Shown here: in pieces, positions 1 through 5,443 of the stretch
Numbering within the stretch: the stretch's first letter is position 1
How the letters are laid out: each line of letters begins with the position of its first letter
Source: Parvibaculum sp.
GTDB taxonomy: Bacteria; Pseudomonadota; Alphaproteobacteria; Parvibaculales; Parvibaculaceae
Direction: 5' to 3'
DNA length: 9,275 nt
Assembly (NCBI GenBank): GCA_020062605.1
Contig: JAGUWA010000248.1
Span: 1-9,275 of the forward strand
Position numbers and translations under genes: made by a program
Notes under the pieces: model-generated
What the model saw: only the letters and a program-made list of their open reading frames with translations
Database searches by the model: none
Told to the model about the DNA's origin: nothing

Positions 1-606
1 ATCGTCCACCGGCTCGACAAGGAGACGAGCGGATTGATGGTGGTCGCCAAGACCGACCGCGCGCATAAGGGCCTCGCGGCGCAATTCGCCGCGCATGGGC
101 GGGACGGAAAACTGACGCGGGCCTACAAGGCGCTGGTCTGGGGCGTGCCCTCGCCGAAAAAGGGAACGATCGACGCGAACATCGCGCGCTCAAGCCACAA
201 CCGCTCGAAGATGGCGACGGTGAAGACGCGCCTCGACGAGGACGGCGACGACGTGACGGGCGGACGCATCGCGATCACGCATTACACGGTGGAGCGGGAA
301 TTCGCGGGCGGTCTCGTCAGCCTCGTGGAATGCCGGCTGGAAACGGGCCGCACGCACCAGATCCGCGTGCACATGACGGCCATCGGCCATCCGCTGCTCG
401 GCGACCCGACCTATGGCACGGGAATGAAGAGCCGCGCCGCGAAATTGACGGACGGCGCCCGCGCCGCGCTGACAAGGCTCGGTCGCCAGGCGCTCCATGC
501 CTGGCATCTGGGCTTCGAACACCCGGTGACGGGGGAGCGCATGGACTTCAATGCTCCGTTGCCGGAGGATATGGCTGAGTTGGTGGGGGAGTTGGAGGGG
601 AGCTAG
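1..606 (+). CDS. rluD: RluD-type 23S rRNA pseudouridine synthase, 3' part
   Basis: This gene is cut by the left edge; about 201 codons are visible, open from base 1 to the TAG at 604-606. RluA/RluC/RluD enzymes isomerise uridines to pseudouridine in rRNA; RluD acts on helix 69 of 23S rRNA. The fragment opens with the family signature HRLDKETSG, whose Asp (residue 6 of the fragment) is the catalytic residue. It continues with the conserved block LETGRTHQIRVHM followed by HPLLGDPTYG, and ends with RQALHAW and an HPVTGERM stretch, in the order seen in E. coli RluD. The missing part should hold the S4 RNA-binding domain. The match to RluD is closer than to RluA, but RluC cannot be excluded without the N-terminus. 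The gene runs towards rpoH, from which it is separated by repeats and the toxin-antitoxin block. Confidence 0.93.
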   Translation: MVHRLDKETSGLMVVAKTDRAHKGLAAQFAAHGRDGKLTRAYKALVWGVPSPKKGTIDANIARSSHNRSKMATVKTRLDEDGDDVTGGRIAITHYTVEREFAGGLVSLVECRLETGRTHQIRVHMTAIGHPLLGDPTYGTGMKSRAAKLTDGARAALTRLGRQALHAWHLGFEHPVTGERMDFNAPLPEDMAELVGELEGS

Positions 607-613
607 CCCCTTT

Positions 614-674
614 CCCTCTCCCCTCCGGGGAGAGGGAGGGAGCCGTCGCCAGACGGCGGAAGGGTGAGGGGCAC
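614..674. repeat. Palindromic intergenic repeat, CCCTCTCCCC type
   Basis: Just after the rluD stop, CCCTCTCCCC (614-623) and its exact reverse complement (627-636) form a 10-bp stem with a 3-base loop. A second stem, GCCGTC/GACGGC (642-647/652-657), follows, then GGGTGAGGGG, which can also pair back to the first arm. The pattern resembles the short dispersed palindromes common between genes in alphaproteobacteria. It could stop or stabilise the rluD transcript, but there is no T-tract, so it is not a classical intrinsic terminator. Confidence 0.6.
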
Positions 675-695
675 GCCGAGCAAAGAAGTCTATGG

Positions 696-727
696 ATTGC
701 CACGCCTCCCTGCGGGAGGCTCGCAAT
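696..727. repeat. Palindromic intergenic repeat, ATTGC...GCAAT type
   Basis: An outer ATTGC/GCAAT pair (696-700/723-727) encloses a 7-bp perfect stem GCCTCCC/GGGAGGC (704-710/714-720) with loop TGC, followed by GACGAAGG. It is unlike the repeat just upstream. Similar elements with a GCAATGACG edge are familiar as dispersed repeats in alphaproteobacterial genomes (recollection, not searched). Confidence 0.55.
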
Positions 728-746
728 GACGAAGGTAAAAGGGTCG

Positions 747-791
747 AGTACCGCCCGACTTGAAATAAAGTAACATATAAGGTACTGTATC
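747..791 (+). promoter_or_regulatory. AT-rich candidate promoter/operator of the first toxin-antitoxin pair
   Basis: The sequence turns AT-rich here, unlike its surroundings. TTGAAA (760-765) is a plausible -35 box; a -10 box 17 bp further on would be TACTGT (783-788), a poor match. A perfect 6-bp inverted repeat, AGTACC (747-752) and GGTACT (781-786), brackets the region and could be an operator for the antidote, which is an inference. AAGG at 779-782 is the only Shine-Dalgarno-like sequence before the TTG start at 792. Confidence 0.35.
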
Positions 792-1151
792 TTGTCTCTC
801 AAGATTGAGGAATATATTCGCGAGGACGGATCGAACCCCTTCGCCAGATGGTTCAACGGGCTGAGCCGCGAGGCGGCCTACAAAGTGGTAACCGCCCGGG
901 CGCGGATGGAGCACGGTAATCTCGCCGCCGTTAAGTGGATCGGCAAGATCGGCGAATACCGGATCGACTGGGGTCCGGGCCTGCGCATCTATCTCGCGCG
1001 CGACGGCAAGGAACTGGTGATCCTGTTCGGCGGCGGCACCAAGAAACGTCAGCAGACGAATATTCGGGAGGCCGAAACGTTGCTGGCGGAGTACAAGCGC
1101 CGCAAGGCGGAGGCGCAGAAGCCTGCATCGAAGGCAAAAGGAAGAAAGTAA
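792..1151 (+). CDS. RelE/ParE-superfamily toxin, HI1419-like addiction module killer
   Basis: A protein of 119 residues resembling the HI1419/TIGR02683 family, the toxin half of type II toxin-antitoxin pairs with a RelE-like fold. Relatives act as ribosome-dependent mRNA interferases, but activity here is not shown. The family pattern is visible as FARWFNGL (residues 17-24), GEYRIDWGPGLRIYLARDG (about 53-71) and VILFGGGTKKRQQ (about 75-87). The C-terminus after LAEYKRR is a lysine/alanine-rich basic tail. The start is TTG at 792: a stop codon lies in frame at 771-773 and no other start codon falls between, so this choice is forced. The TTG lies inside a small hairpin (TCTTG/CAAGA, 790-804), which may keep toxin translation low. 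The stop TAA shares one base with the antidote ATG. Toxin-first order is usual for this family. Confidence 0.88.
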   Translation: MSLKIEEYIREDGSNPFARWFNGLSREAAYKVVTARARMEHGNLAAVKWIGKIGEYRIDWGPGLRIYLARDGKELVILFGGGTKKRQQTNIREAETLLAEYKRRKAEAQKPASKAKGRK

Positions 1152-1471
1152 TGCTGACCCGCGATTCAAGCCTGACGATTGTCGAGCGCATTCGCCGCGA
1201 TCCCCGCTTCGCGAAAGGCGTGCTGACCGAAGCAGCGACGATCTTCCTCGGTGGCGAGCCGGATGTCGCGCGCCTGATGCTGCGCGACATCGTGAACGGC
1301 ACGCTCGGCTTCGAAGTGCTTTCGGAACTGACAGGCATACCGGCGAAAAGCCTTCACCGCATGCTCTCAAGCCGCGGCAATCCGGCGATGGACAACCTCG
1401 CCGCGATCTTCGAAGCAATCACGGGGCACTTGAAGGTCGAGATGGAAGCGCGGGCGAGGAAAGCGGCATAA
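1151..1471 (+). CDS. HI1420/COG3636-type antidote (antitoxin), HTH protein
   Basis: A protein of 106 residues and cognate antitoxin of the preceding toxin. ATG at 1151 overlaps the toxin stop by one base (TAATG), and AAGGAAG (1138-1144) gives a Shine-Dalgarno site at good spacing, so translation is probably coupled. The sequence fits the addiction-module antidote family: an N-terminal part with RRDPRFAKGVLTEAAT (about residues 15-30), then GEPDVARLMLRDIVN, then a Cro/C1-like helix-turn-helix region with LSELTGIPAKSLHRMLS and the hallmark GNPAMDNLAAIF (about 76-87). Such proteins bind and neutralise the toxin and usually repress their own operon. An in-frame reading as far upstream as 935 exists but would lie wholly inside the toxin gene and is not credible. 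The stop is only 2 bases before the first hipBA palindrome. Confidence 0.87.
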   Translation: MLTRDSSLTIVERIRRDPRFAKGVLTEAATIFLGGEPDVARLMLRDIVNGTLGFEVLSELTGIPAKSLHRMLSSRGNPAMDNLAAIFEAITGHLKVEMEARARKAA

Positions 1472-1473
1472 AT

Positions 1474-1489
1474 GCTCCCGTTCGGGAAC
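1474..1489. promoter_or_regulatory. Operator O1 of hipBA (imperfect palindrome)
   Basis: GCTCCCGTTCGGGAAC: two 7-bp arms around a 2-base centre with one mismatch. It is the first of three related sites, directly after the antidote stop codon. Probably bound by HipB, by analogy with the multiple palindromic operators of E. coli hipBA (TATCC-N8-GGATA); binding is inferred. Confidence 0.65.
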
Positions 1490-1522
1490 AAACCATCAAA
1501 ACTTACCTCGCATACAGGATAT

Positions 1523-1538
1523 GATCCCGTTCGGGATC
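1523..1538. promoter_or_regulatory. Operator O2 of hipBA (perfect palindrome)
   Basis: GATCCCGTTCGGGATC has perfect 7-bp arms. Its centre is 49 bp from O1, and it ends 5 bp upstream of the -35 box at 1544. A repressor here would sit beside or against RNA polymerase. Confidence 0.72.
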
Positions 1539-1543
1539 GCAAC

Positions 1544-1572
1544 TTGACAGACGATGCCTTTTCAGTAATTAT
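1544..1572 (+). promoter_or_regulatory. hipBA sigma70-type promoter
   Basis: A perfect -35 hexamer TTGACA (1544-1549) is followed after 17 bp by AATTAT (1567-1572; 4 of 6 matches to TATAAT). Transcription would start near 1579, inside operator O3, which fits simple steric repression by HipB. Confidence 0.7.
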
Positions 1573-1588
1573 GCTCCCGAACGGGAGC
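1573..1588. promoter_or_regulatory. Operator O3 of hipBA (perfect palindrome)
   Basis: GCTCCCGAACGGGAGC has perfect 7-bp arms. It is centred 50 bp from O2, covers the expected transcription start and lies 11 bp before the hipB ATG. The GGGAG in its right arm is also the only Shine-Dalgarno-like sequence before hipB, so operator and ribosome site may overlap. Confidence 0.72.
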
Positions 1589-1599
1589 AGCATATCATA

Positions 1600-1944
1600 A
1601 TGAGCCACGATACGAAGACCAAGAGCGCAGGATTGCTGAGCGACCTAACTCATACGAGCGTGACGACAGTCTCCCCCGCGTCTCTGTCCGACCTCCTCGC
1701 CCCACCTGCAAAGGCCGCAAGCCCCAAGCCCGAAACGCCAATCGATTCGTGCAAAAATATTGGCGATCTCATCAGAACCGCCCGCACCGCCAAAGACTTC
1801 TCCCAGCAGGAACTTGCCGACATGGCGGGCGTCGGACGGCGCTTCGTGTCGGAACTCGAGAATGGAAAACCGACGCTCGAGATAGGGCGTATACTGACGG
1901 TCTGCCAGGCGCTTGGCATCGACCTCGTGGCGCGCAAGCGATGA
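1600..1944 (+). CDS. hipB: HipB-like antitoxin, Xre-family repressor
   Basis: A protein of 114 residues. The C-terminal two thirds are a classic HTH_3/Xre domain: IGDLIRTARTAKDFSQQELA (about residues 52-71), AGVGRRFVSELENGKP (about 74-89) and LTVCQALGIDLVARKR to the end. HipB dimers bind operator palindromes to repress hipBA and bind HipA to block it. The first 46 or so residues are a Ser/Thr/Ala/Pro-rich extension absent from the 88-residue E. coli protein and probably disordered. ATG 1600 is the first start after the promoter; a GTG at codon 21 is possible but has no better ribosome site. The stop TGA overlaps the hipA start as ATGA, indicating translational coupling and tight stoichiometry. 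Confidence 0.9.
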   Translation: MSHDTKTKSAGLLSDLTHTSVTTVSPASLSDLLAPPAKAASPKPETPIDSCKNIGDLIRTARTAKDFSQQELADMAGVGRRFVSELENGKPTLEIGRILTVCQALGIDLVARKR

Positions 1945-3290
1945 GTGCCGCGCAGCCCGACATTCTGGACGTGCGGATCGAAGCCGTCGACATTCCGATC
2001 GGGCACCTGGCGCAAAAGGATAGCGGCTGCCGTTTCACCTATGCGCCGGACTATCTGGCATTGGCCGATGCCATGCCGATCTCGCTGTCGTTGCCGCTGC
2101 GCGAGGAAACTTACGGCGATGTCGAGGCCCGCGCCTTTTTCGACAATCTGTTGCAGGAGAACGACCAGCTTCAACAGACGATGGACCGGGAACGCATCGC
2201 CCGTGACGACATTGTCGGCCTGCTGAGGCTTCTCGGCGCCGACTGCGCGGGTGCGATCAGTTGCCTGCCGCCAGAGAGCGGGCCGGTAAAAATTCCCGGC
2301 AACCTCGCGACCGACTACGACGAGCTGCCGCGCGAGGAACTGGCCGACATCATGCACCGCCTGACCGAAAAACTGCCCCTGCCGGACACCGTGAAAGACC
2401 CCTCGCCGGTAGCGGGCGTACAACGAAAAATCGCGTTGACAGAAATTTCCGAAGGACGTTACGGCTTGCCAAAGCCGGGCTTGCGCGTGCCGACGACACA
2501 TATATTGAAAGTGCCCGAGCGAGGACGGCAACGGGAAGCCTTGCAAGAGGCAGCCGCCACAAGGCTGGCGCGCGCGGCGGCGTTCGACACCGCCATTCCC
2601 GCGCTCTTCGAGATTGGAGACGAGACCGGTCTTCTGAGCCTGCGCTTCGATCGCCGCATCGCAGGCAGCGGCGTGACGCGCATTCATCAGGAAGATTTCT
2701 GCCAGGCGCTCGGCCTGCCCGCATCTTTGAAATACGAACGGCGCGGCACGGATGCCGCGCGCTTTTCGGCCGGCGCCGTTTCCGGGCTTCTCGACCGCAG
2801 CAACGCGCCGGCGAAGGAACGGCGGACATTCATGTTGTCGGCATTTTTCAACCTTGCCATCGGCAACAACGACAACCACGCCAAGAACCATGCGCTGCTT
2901 TACGACACGGGGCCCGCGCCACGCCTCGCGCCGCTTTACGACCTGCAGCCGGTGCGGCTGACCGGCCGTTACACCGATGAACTGGCGTTCAAGATCGGCA
3001 ATGCCGGCCATTTCGACAGCATGATGGCGGACGACATTGCCGACTTCATGGGCCGTTTCGGGCTGCGCACCGCGGCGGCACGCCGGCGCTTCATCGAGGG
3101 CGAGGTAGGGCCGATGCTCGAAGCCCTTGACGAGGCAGCTTCCGAACTTCCACAACACGGTCTAAAGGATTTCGACGATTTGATCGGGCGCGAAACGGCG
3201 AAGCTCAGAGACTTGCTCGATCTCGATTTTGTTCTGAGAGAACGGGACTATTTCGCGCCACGCGGCGGCGGATGGGGATCGCTCAGCTGA
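1941..3290 (+). CDS. hipA: HipA-like serine/threonine kinase toxin
   Basis: A protein of 449 residues, close to E. coli HipA (440). HipA is a PI3/4-kinase-fold enzyme; the E. coli protein phosphorylates glutamyl-tRNA synthetase and causes dormancy and persistence. Visible landmarks: the N-terminal HipA domain with SLSLPLR (48-54) and FFDNLL (66-71); the P-loop-like VAGVQRKIAL (157-166); TTHILK (185-190), whose Lys matches the ATP-binding Lys181 of E. coli; RFDRR (235-239); QEDFCQALGLP (250-260); the catalytic loop NNDNHAKN (309-316) with catalytic Asp311; and the metal-binding Asp334 in PLYDL. Catalytic residues look intact. The exception is the position of E. coli Ser150, the inactivating autophosphorylation site just before VAG: here it is Pro156, with Ser155 one residue earlier. 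The target cannot be told from sequence. ATG 1941 is chosen because it overlaps the hipB stop; upstream in-frame codons lie within hipB. Confidence 0.93.
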   Translation: MSAAQPDILDVRIEAVDIPIGHLAQKDSGCRFTYAPDYLALADAMPISLSLPLREETYGDVEARAFFDNLLQENDQLQQTMDRERIARDDIVGLLRLLGADCAGAISCLPPESGPVKIPGNLATDYDELPREELADIMHRLTEKLPLPDTVKDPSPVAGVQRKIALTEISEGRYGLPKPGLRVPTTHILKVPERGRQREALQEAAATRLARAAAFDTAIPALFEIGDETGLLSLRFDRRIAGSGVTRIHQEDFCQALGLPASLKYERRGTDAARFSAGAVSGLLDRSNAPAKERRTFMLSAFFNLAIGNNDNHAKNHALLYDTGPAPRLAPLYDLQPVRLTGRYTDELAFKIGNAGHFDSMMADDIADFMGRFGLRTAAARRRFIEGEVGPMLEALDEAASELPQHGLKDFDDLIGRETAKLRDLLDLDFVLRERDYFAPRGGGWGSLS

Positions 3291-3631
3291 CCTTGCGTCA
3301 ATATTGGAGTTATTCTAATGTATTTCATCTTGTCGCGAGCGGGAGCCCCCGTCCCCGCCCTTTAACTGCCGCCGGGGCGCGCCTATATGGAAACTCGCCG
3401 GCTCGGGGAGCCGAAGGCTCTTCCCGCGACATTTTGCGCCGCAAGGACAAGCGGAACTGTCATGATTCCGCCTGCGTTCGGGTATTGGATAGACTGAGCA
3501 AGTTGCTCAGGTATTCGCCCGGGATATCCCCCGGGGGGTTTTCCGGGTCTATGCCGGGGTGCCGGACGCGAGAGAGATTGAACAAGGCCCGCCTGCCTTC
3601 GGGGCAGCCCGGGCCGGAAATGGGGGCCAAG
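3291..3631 (+). promoter_or_regulatory. rpoH upstream region: candidate promoter and structured leader
   Basis: No gene is credible in these 341 bases, although the rpoH frame stays open through them. CCTATAT (3382-3388) fits the alphaproteobacterial sigma32 -10 pattern CYTATNT. CTTTAA (3360-3365), 16 bp upstream, is a partial match to the CTTG-type -35, so an autoregulated heat-shock promoter is possible but weak. If transcription starts near 3395, the leader is about 235 nt. It contains several perfect short stems: CGGCTC/GAGCCG (3399-3404/3408-3413), CTGAGCAA/TTGCTCAG (3494-3501/3503-3510), GGGATATCCC (3520-3529) and a strong hairpin at 3586-3615. No clear terminator for hipA is seen. Confidence 0.4.
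3586..3615 (+). promoter_or_regulatory. Strong hairpin just upstream of the rpoH start
   Basis: GGCCCG (3586-3591) pairs with CGGGCC (3610-3615), and inside it CTGCC (3593-3597) pairs with GGCAG (3603-3607) around TTCGG, separated by a small 1x2 internal loop. These 11 G/C-rich pairs end 16 nt before ATG 3632 and 4 nt before the alternative ATG 3620. The hairpin could influence ribosome loading; any thermosensor role is speculation. Confidence 0.5.
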
Positions 3632-4573
3632 ATGGCCGAGACGAAAGCAAAGCCTGCCGCGAAAACAGCCGTGGCGAAGCTGGCGCCCGCGCCGAACCCG
3701 GAAGGGTCGCTGTCGCGCTACCTGCAGGAAATCCGCAAGTTCCCCATGCTGGAGCCGCAGCAGGAATACATGCTGGCCAAGCGCTGGAAGGAGCACGAGG
3801 ACACCGACGCCGCGCACCAGCTGGTGACGAGCCATCTGCGCCTCGTGGCGAAGATCGCCATGGGCTATCGCGGCTACGGGCTGCCGATCGGCGAGGTGAT
3901 CTCGGAAGGCAATGTGGGCCTGATGCAGGCGGTGAAGCGCTTCGAGCCGGAAAAGGGATTCAGGCTCGCGACCTATGCGATGTGGTGGATCCGCGCCTCG
4001 ATCCAGGAATATATCCTGCGCTCCTGGTCGCTCGTAAAGATGGGCACCACGGCGGCGCAGAAGAAGCTCTTCTTCAACCTGCGCAAGGTGAAGGGCCAGA
4101 TCCAGGCGATCGAGGAAGGCGATCTGCGCCCCGAACAGGTGGCGGAGATTTCCGAGCGCCTCGGCGTGACCGAGGATGAAGTGATCTCGATGAACCGGCG
4201 CATGTCGGGCCCGGACAATTCGCTGAACGCGCCGCTGCGCCAGGACTCGGAAAGCGGCGAGTGGCAGGACTGGCTGGTGGACGATACCGCCGACCAGGAG
4301 GCGACGCTGGGCGAGGCCGAAGAGATGGAGTTGCGCCGCGAGATGCTGGCGGCCGCCATGGAAAGCCTGAACGAACGCGAGATGCACATTCTGACGGAGC
4401 GCCGGCTGAAGGACGAGCCGGCGACGCTGGAGGATTTGAGCCAGGAATATGGCATCAGCCGCGAACGCGTGCGCCAGATCGAGGTGCGCGCCTTCGAGAA
4501 GCTGCAAAAGGCGATGAAGAACGCCATGCGCGAACAGGCCGATGCAAGGCGGGACGCGCTGGCGGATTTCTGA
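3632..4573 (+). CDS. rpoH: RNA polymerase sigma factor RpoH (sigma32)
   Basis: A heat-shock sigma factor of 313 residues that directs RNA polymerase to chaperone and protease promoters. Visible parts: a short Ala/Lys/Pro-rich N-terminus; SLSRYLQEIRKFPML (26-40, region 1.2); region 2 with SHLRLVAKIAMGYRGYGLP (67-85) and the promoter-melting/-10 segment AMWWIRASIQEYILRSW (116-132); the RpoH-box QKKLFFNLRK (143-152), specific to heat-shock sigmas; region 3 with LGVTEDEVISMNRRMSG; and region 4.2 with the HTH ISRERVRQIEVRAFEKLQK (275-293). Length and motifs match Caulobacter RpoH closely. The start at 3632 is preferred, giving MAETKAKP with GGGGG 5 bases upstream; ATG 3620 would add four residues and has a poorer ribosome site. 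The much longer open frame reaching back to 3272 is non-coding leader. A terminator follows the stop. Confidence 0.96.
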   Translation: MAETKAKPAAKTAVAKLAPAPNPEGSLSRYLQEIRKFPMLEPQQEYMLAKRWKEHEDTDAAHQLVTSHLRLVAKIAMGYRGYGLPIGEVISEGNVGLMQAVKRFEPEKGFRLATYAMWWIRASIQEYILRSWSLVKMGTTAAQKKLFFNLRKVKGQIQAIEEGDLRPEQVAEISERLGVTEDEVISMNRRMSGPDNSLNAPLRQDSESGEWQDWLVDDTADQEATLGEAEEMELRREMLAAAMESLNEREMHILTERRLKDEPATLEDLSQEYGISRERVRQIEVRAFEKLQKAMKNAMREQADARRDALADF

Positions 4574-4595
4574 CGCGCGACCGGATTCGAACGGA

Positions 4596-4629
4596 AAGGC
4601 CGTGCCTTCGGGTGCGGCCTTCTTCGTTT
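4596..4629. terminator. Intrinsic terminator between rpoH and msrA
   Basis: AAGGCCG (4596-4602) and CGGCCTT (4615-4621) continue inward through TGCC/GGTG pairs to a stable TTCG tetraloop (4607-4610), 11 pairs in all. The plus-strand tail is TCTTCGTTT. It serves rpoH and, being palindromic and 3' of msrA with a T-rich minus-strand side (TTCCGTTCG), may stop both convergent transcripts. Confidence 0.85.
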
Positions 4630-5275
4630 AAACGGTCAGGCCGATGGGACACGAAACGCCGGTGCCGCCAAGGCCGCAATAGCCGTTCGGGTTTTTCGCC
4701 AGATATTGCTGGTGGTAGTCCTCGGCGAAATAGAAGGCCGGCGCGTCGAGGATTTCCGTGGTGATGGCGCCATAGCCCTGTTTCGCGAGTTCGGCCTGAT
4801 AGGCCACCTTCGAGGCTTCGGCGGCTTCGCGCTGGGCCTCGCTCGTCACATAGATGCCGGAGCGGTATTGCGTGCCGGTATCGTTGCCCTGGCGCATGCC
4901 CTGCGTGGGGTTGTGGGATTCCCAGAAGGTTTTCAGCAGCGTTTCGTAAGCGACCTGCTTCGGATCGTAGACGACGCGCACGACCTCGTTGTGCCCGGTG
5001 AGGCCGGAGCAGACTTCCTCGTAAGTCGGGTTGGGCGTGAGGCCGGCGGCATAGCCGACCGCCGTGACGAGGACGCCGGGGATTTCCCAGAACTTCCGCT
5101 CCGCGCCCCAGAAGCAGCCAAGGCCGAAAAGCGCGATCTCGCTGCCTTGCGGATAGGGCCCCTTGAGCGCCGCGCCGTTGACGAAGTGGCGCGCGGCGGT
5201 CGGGATCTCGAAATCGCGGCCGGGCAGCGCCTCGTCGGGCGACGGCATCTGCGTCTTGCGGCGGAGATTGAACAT
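4628..5275 (-). CDS. msrA: Peptide methionine (S)-S-oxide reductase MsrA
   Basis: A protein of 215 residues, the size of E. coli MsrA (212). It reduces methionine-S-sulfoxide in proteins and free methionine sulfoxide after oxidative damage. The catalytic motif GCFWGAE has Cys54. The conserved blocks GYAAG, SGLTGHNEVVRVVYDP (about 90-105), FWESHNPTQ (117-125), TQYRSGIY (135-142) and AEDYHQQYL (184-192) follow in order. The resolving cysteines Cys200 (GYCGLGG) and Cys209 (VSCP) correspond to Cys198 and Cys206 of the E. coli three-cysteine type. The N-terminal extension with ALPGR is also as in E. coli. Start ATG at 5273-5275 has a perfect AAGGAGG Shine-Dalgarno (5283-5289) 7 bases upstream. It converges with rpoH; no neighbour suggests an operon. 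No signal peptide, so cytosolic. Confidence 0.97.
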   Translation of the reverse strand: MFNLRRKTQMPSPDEALPGRDFEIPTAARHFVNGAALKGPYPQGSEIALFGLGCFWGAERKFWEIPGVLVTAVGYAAGLTPNPTYEEVCSGLTGHNEVVRVVYDPKQVAYETLLKTFWESHNPTQGMRQGNDTGTQYRSGIYVTSEAQREAAEASKVAYQAELAKQGYGAITTEILDAPAFYFAEDYHQQYLAKNPNGYCGLGGTGVSCPIGLTV

Positions 5276-5443
5276 CGGCTGGCCTCCTTGTTCGAGCGCT
5301 TGTCCCTGATCCAGGAGAGACTACGCCCGCCGAAAAGCCCTGTCAGCCTTCACTTCGCCGTGTGGCCGGGGTCCGCCTTGCCCTTGGGCCGGGCGGCGGG
5401 CAGACTGTGGCAAAAGACGGAAATTTCAGGGAGAATTCGCGCC

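Noticed and set aside
1650..3158. 502-codon open frame on the minus strand antisense to hipA
   Set aside because: It mirrors the hipB/hipA coding frame, a usual effect in GC-rich genes. Its composition (many Arg, His, Gln) is typical of a shadow and it has no recognisable motif.
3272..3631. 120-codon N-terminal extension of rpoH in an open frame
   Set aside because: The extra residues do not resemble any sigma factor, overlap the end of hipA and cover several RNA stems. RpoH proteins begin a few residues before the GSLSRYL-type region, which fits ATG 3632.
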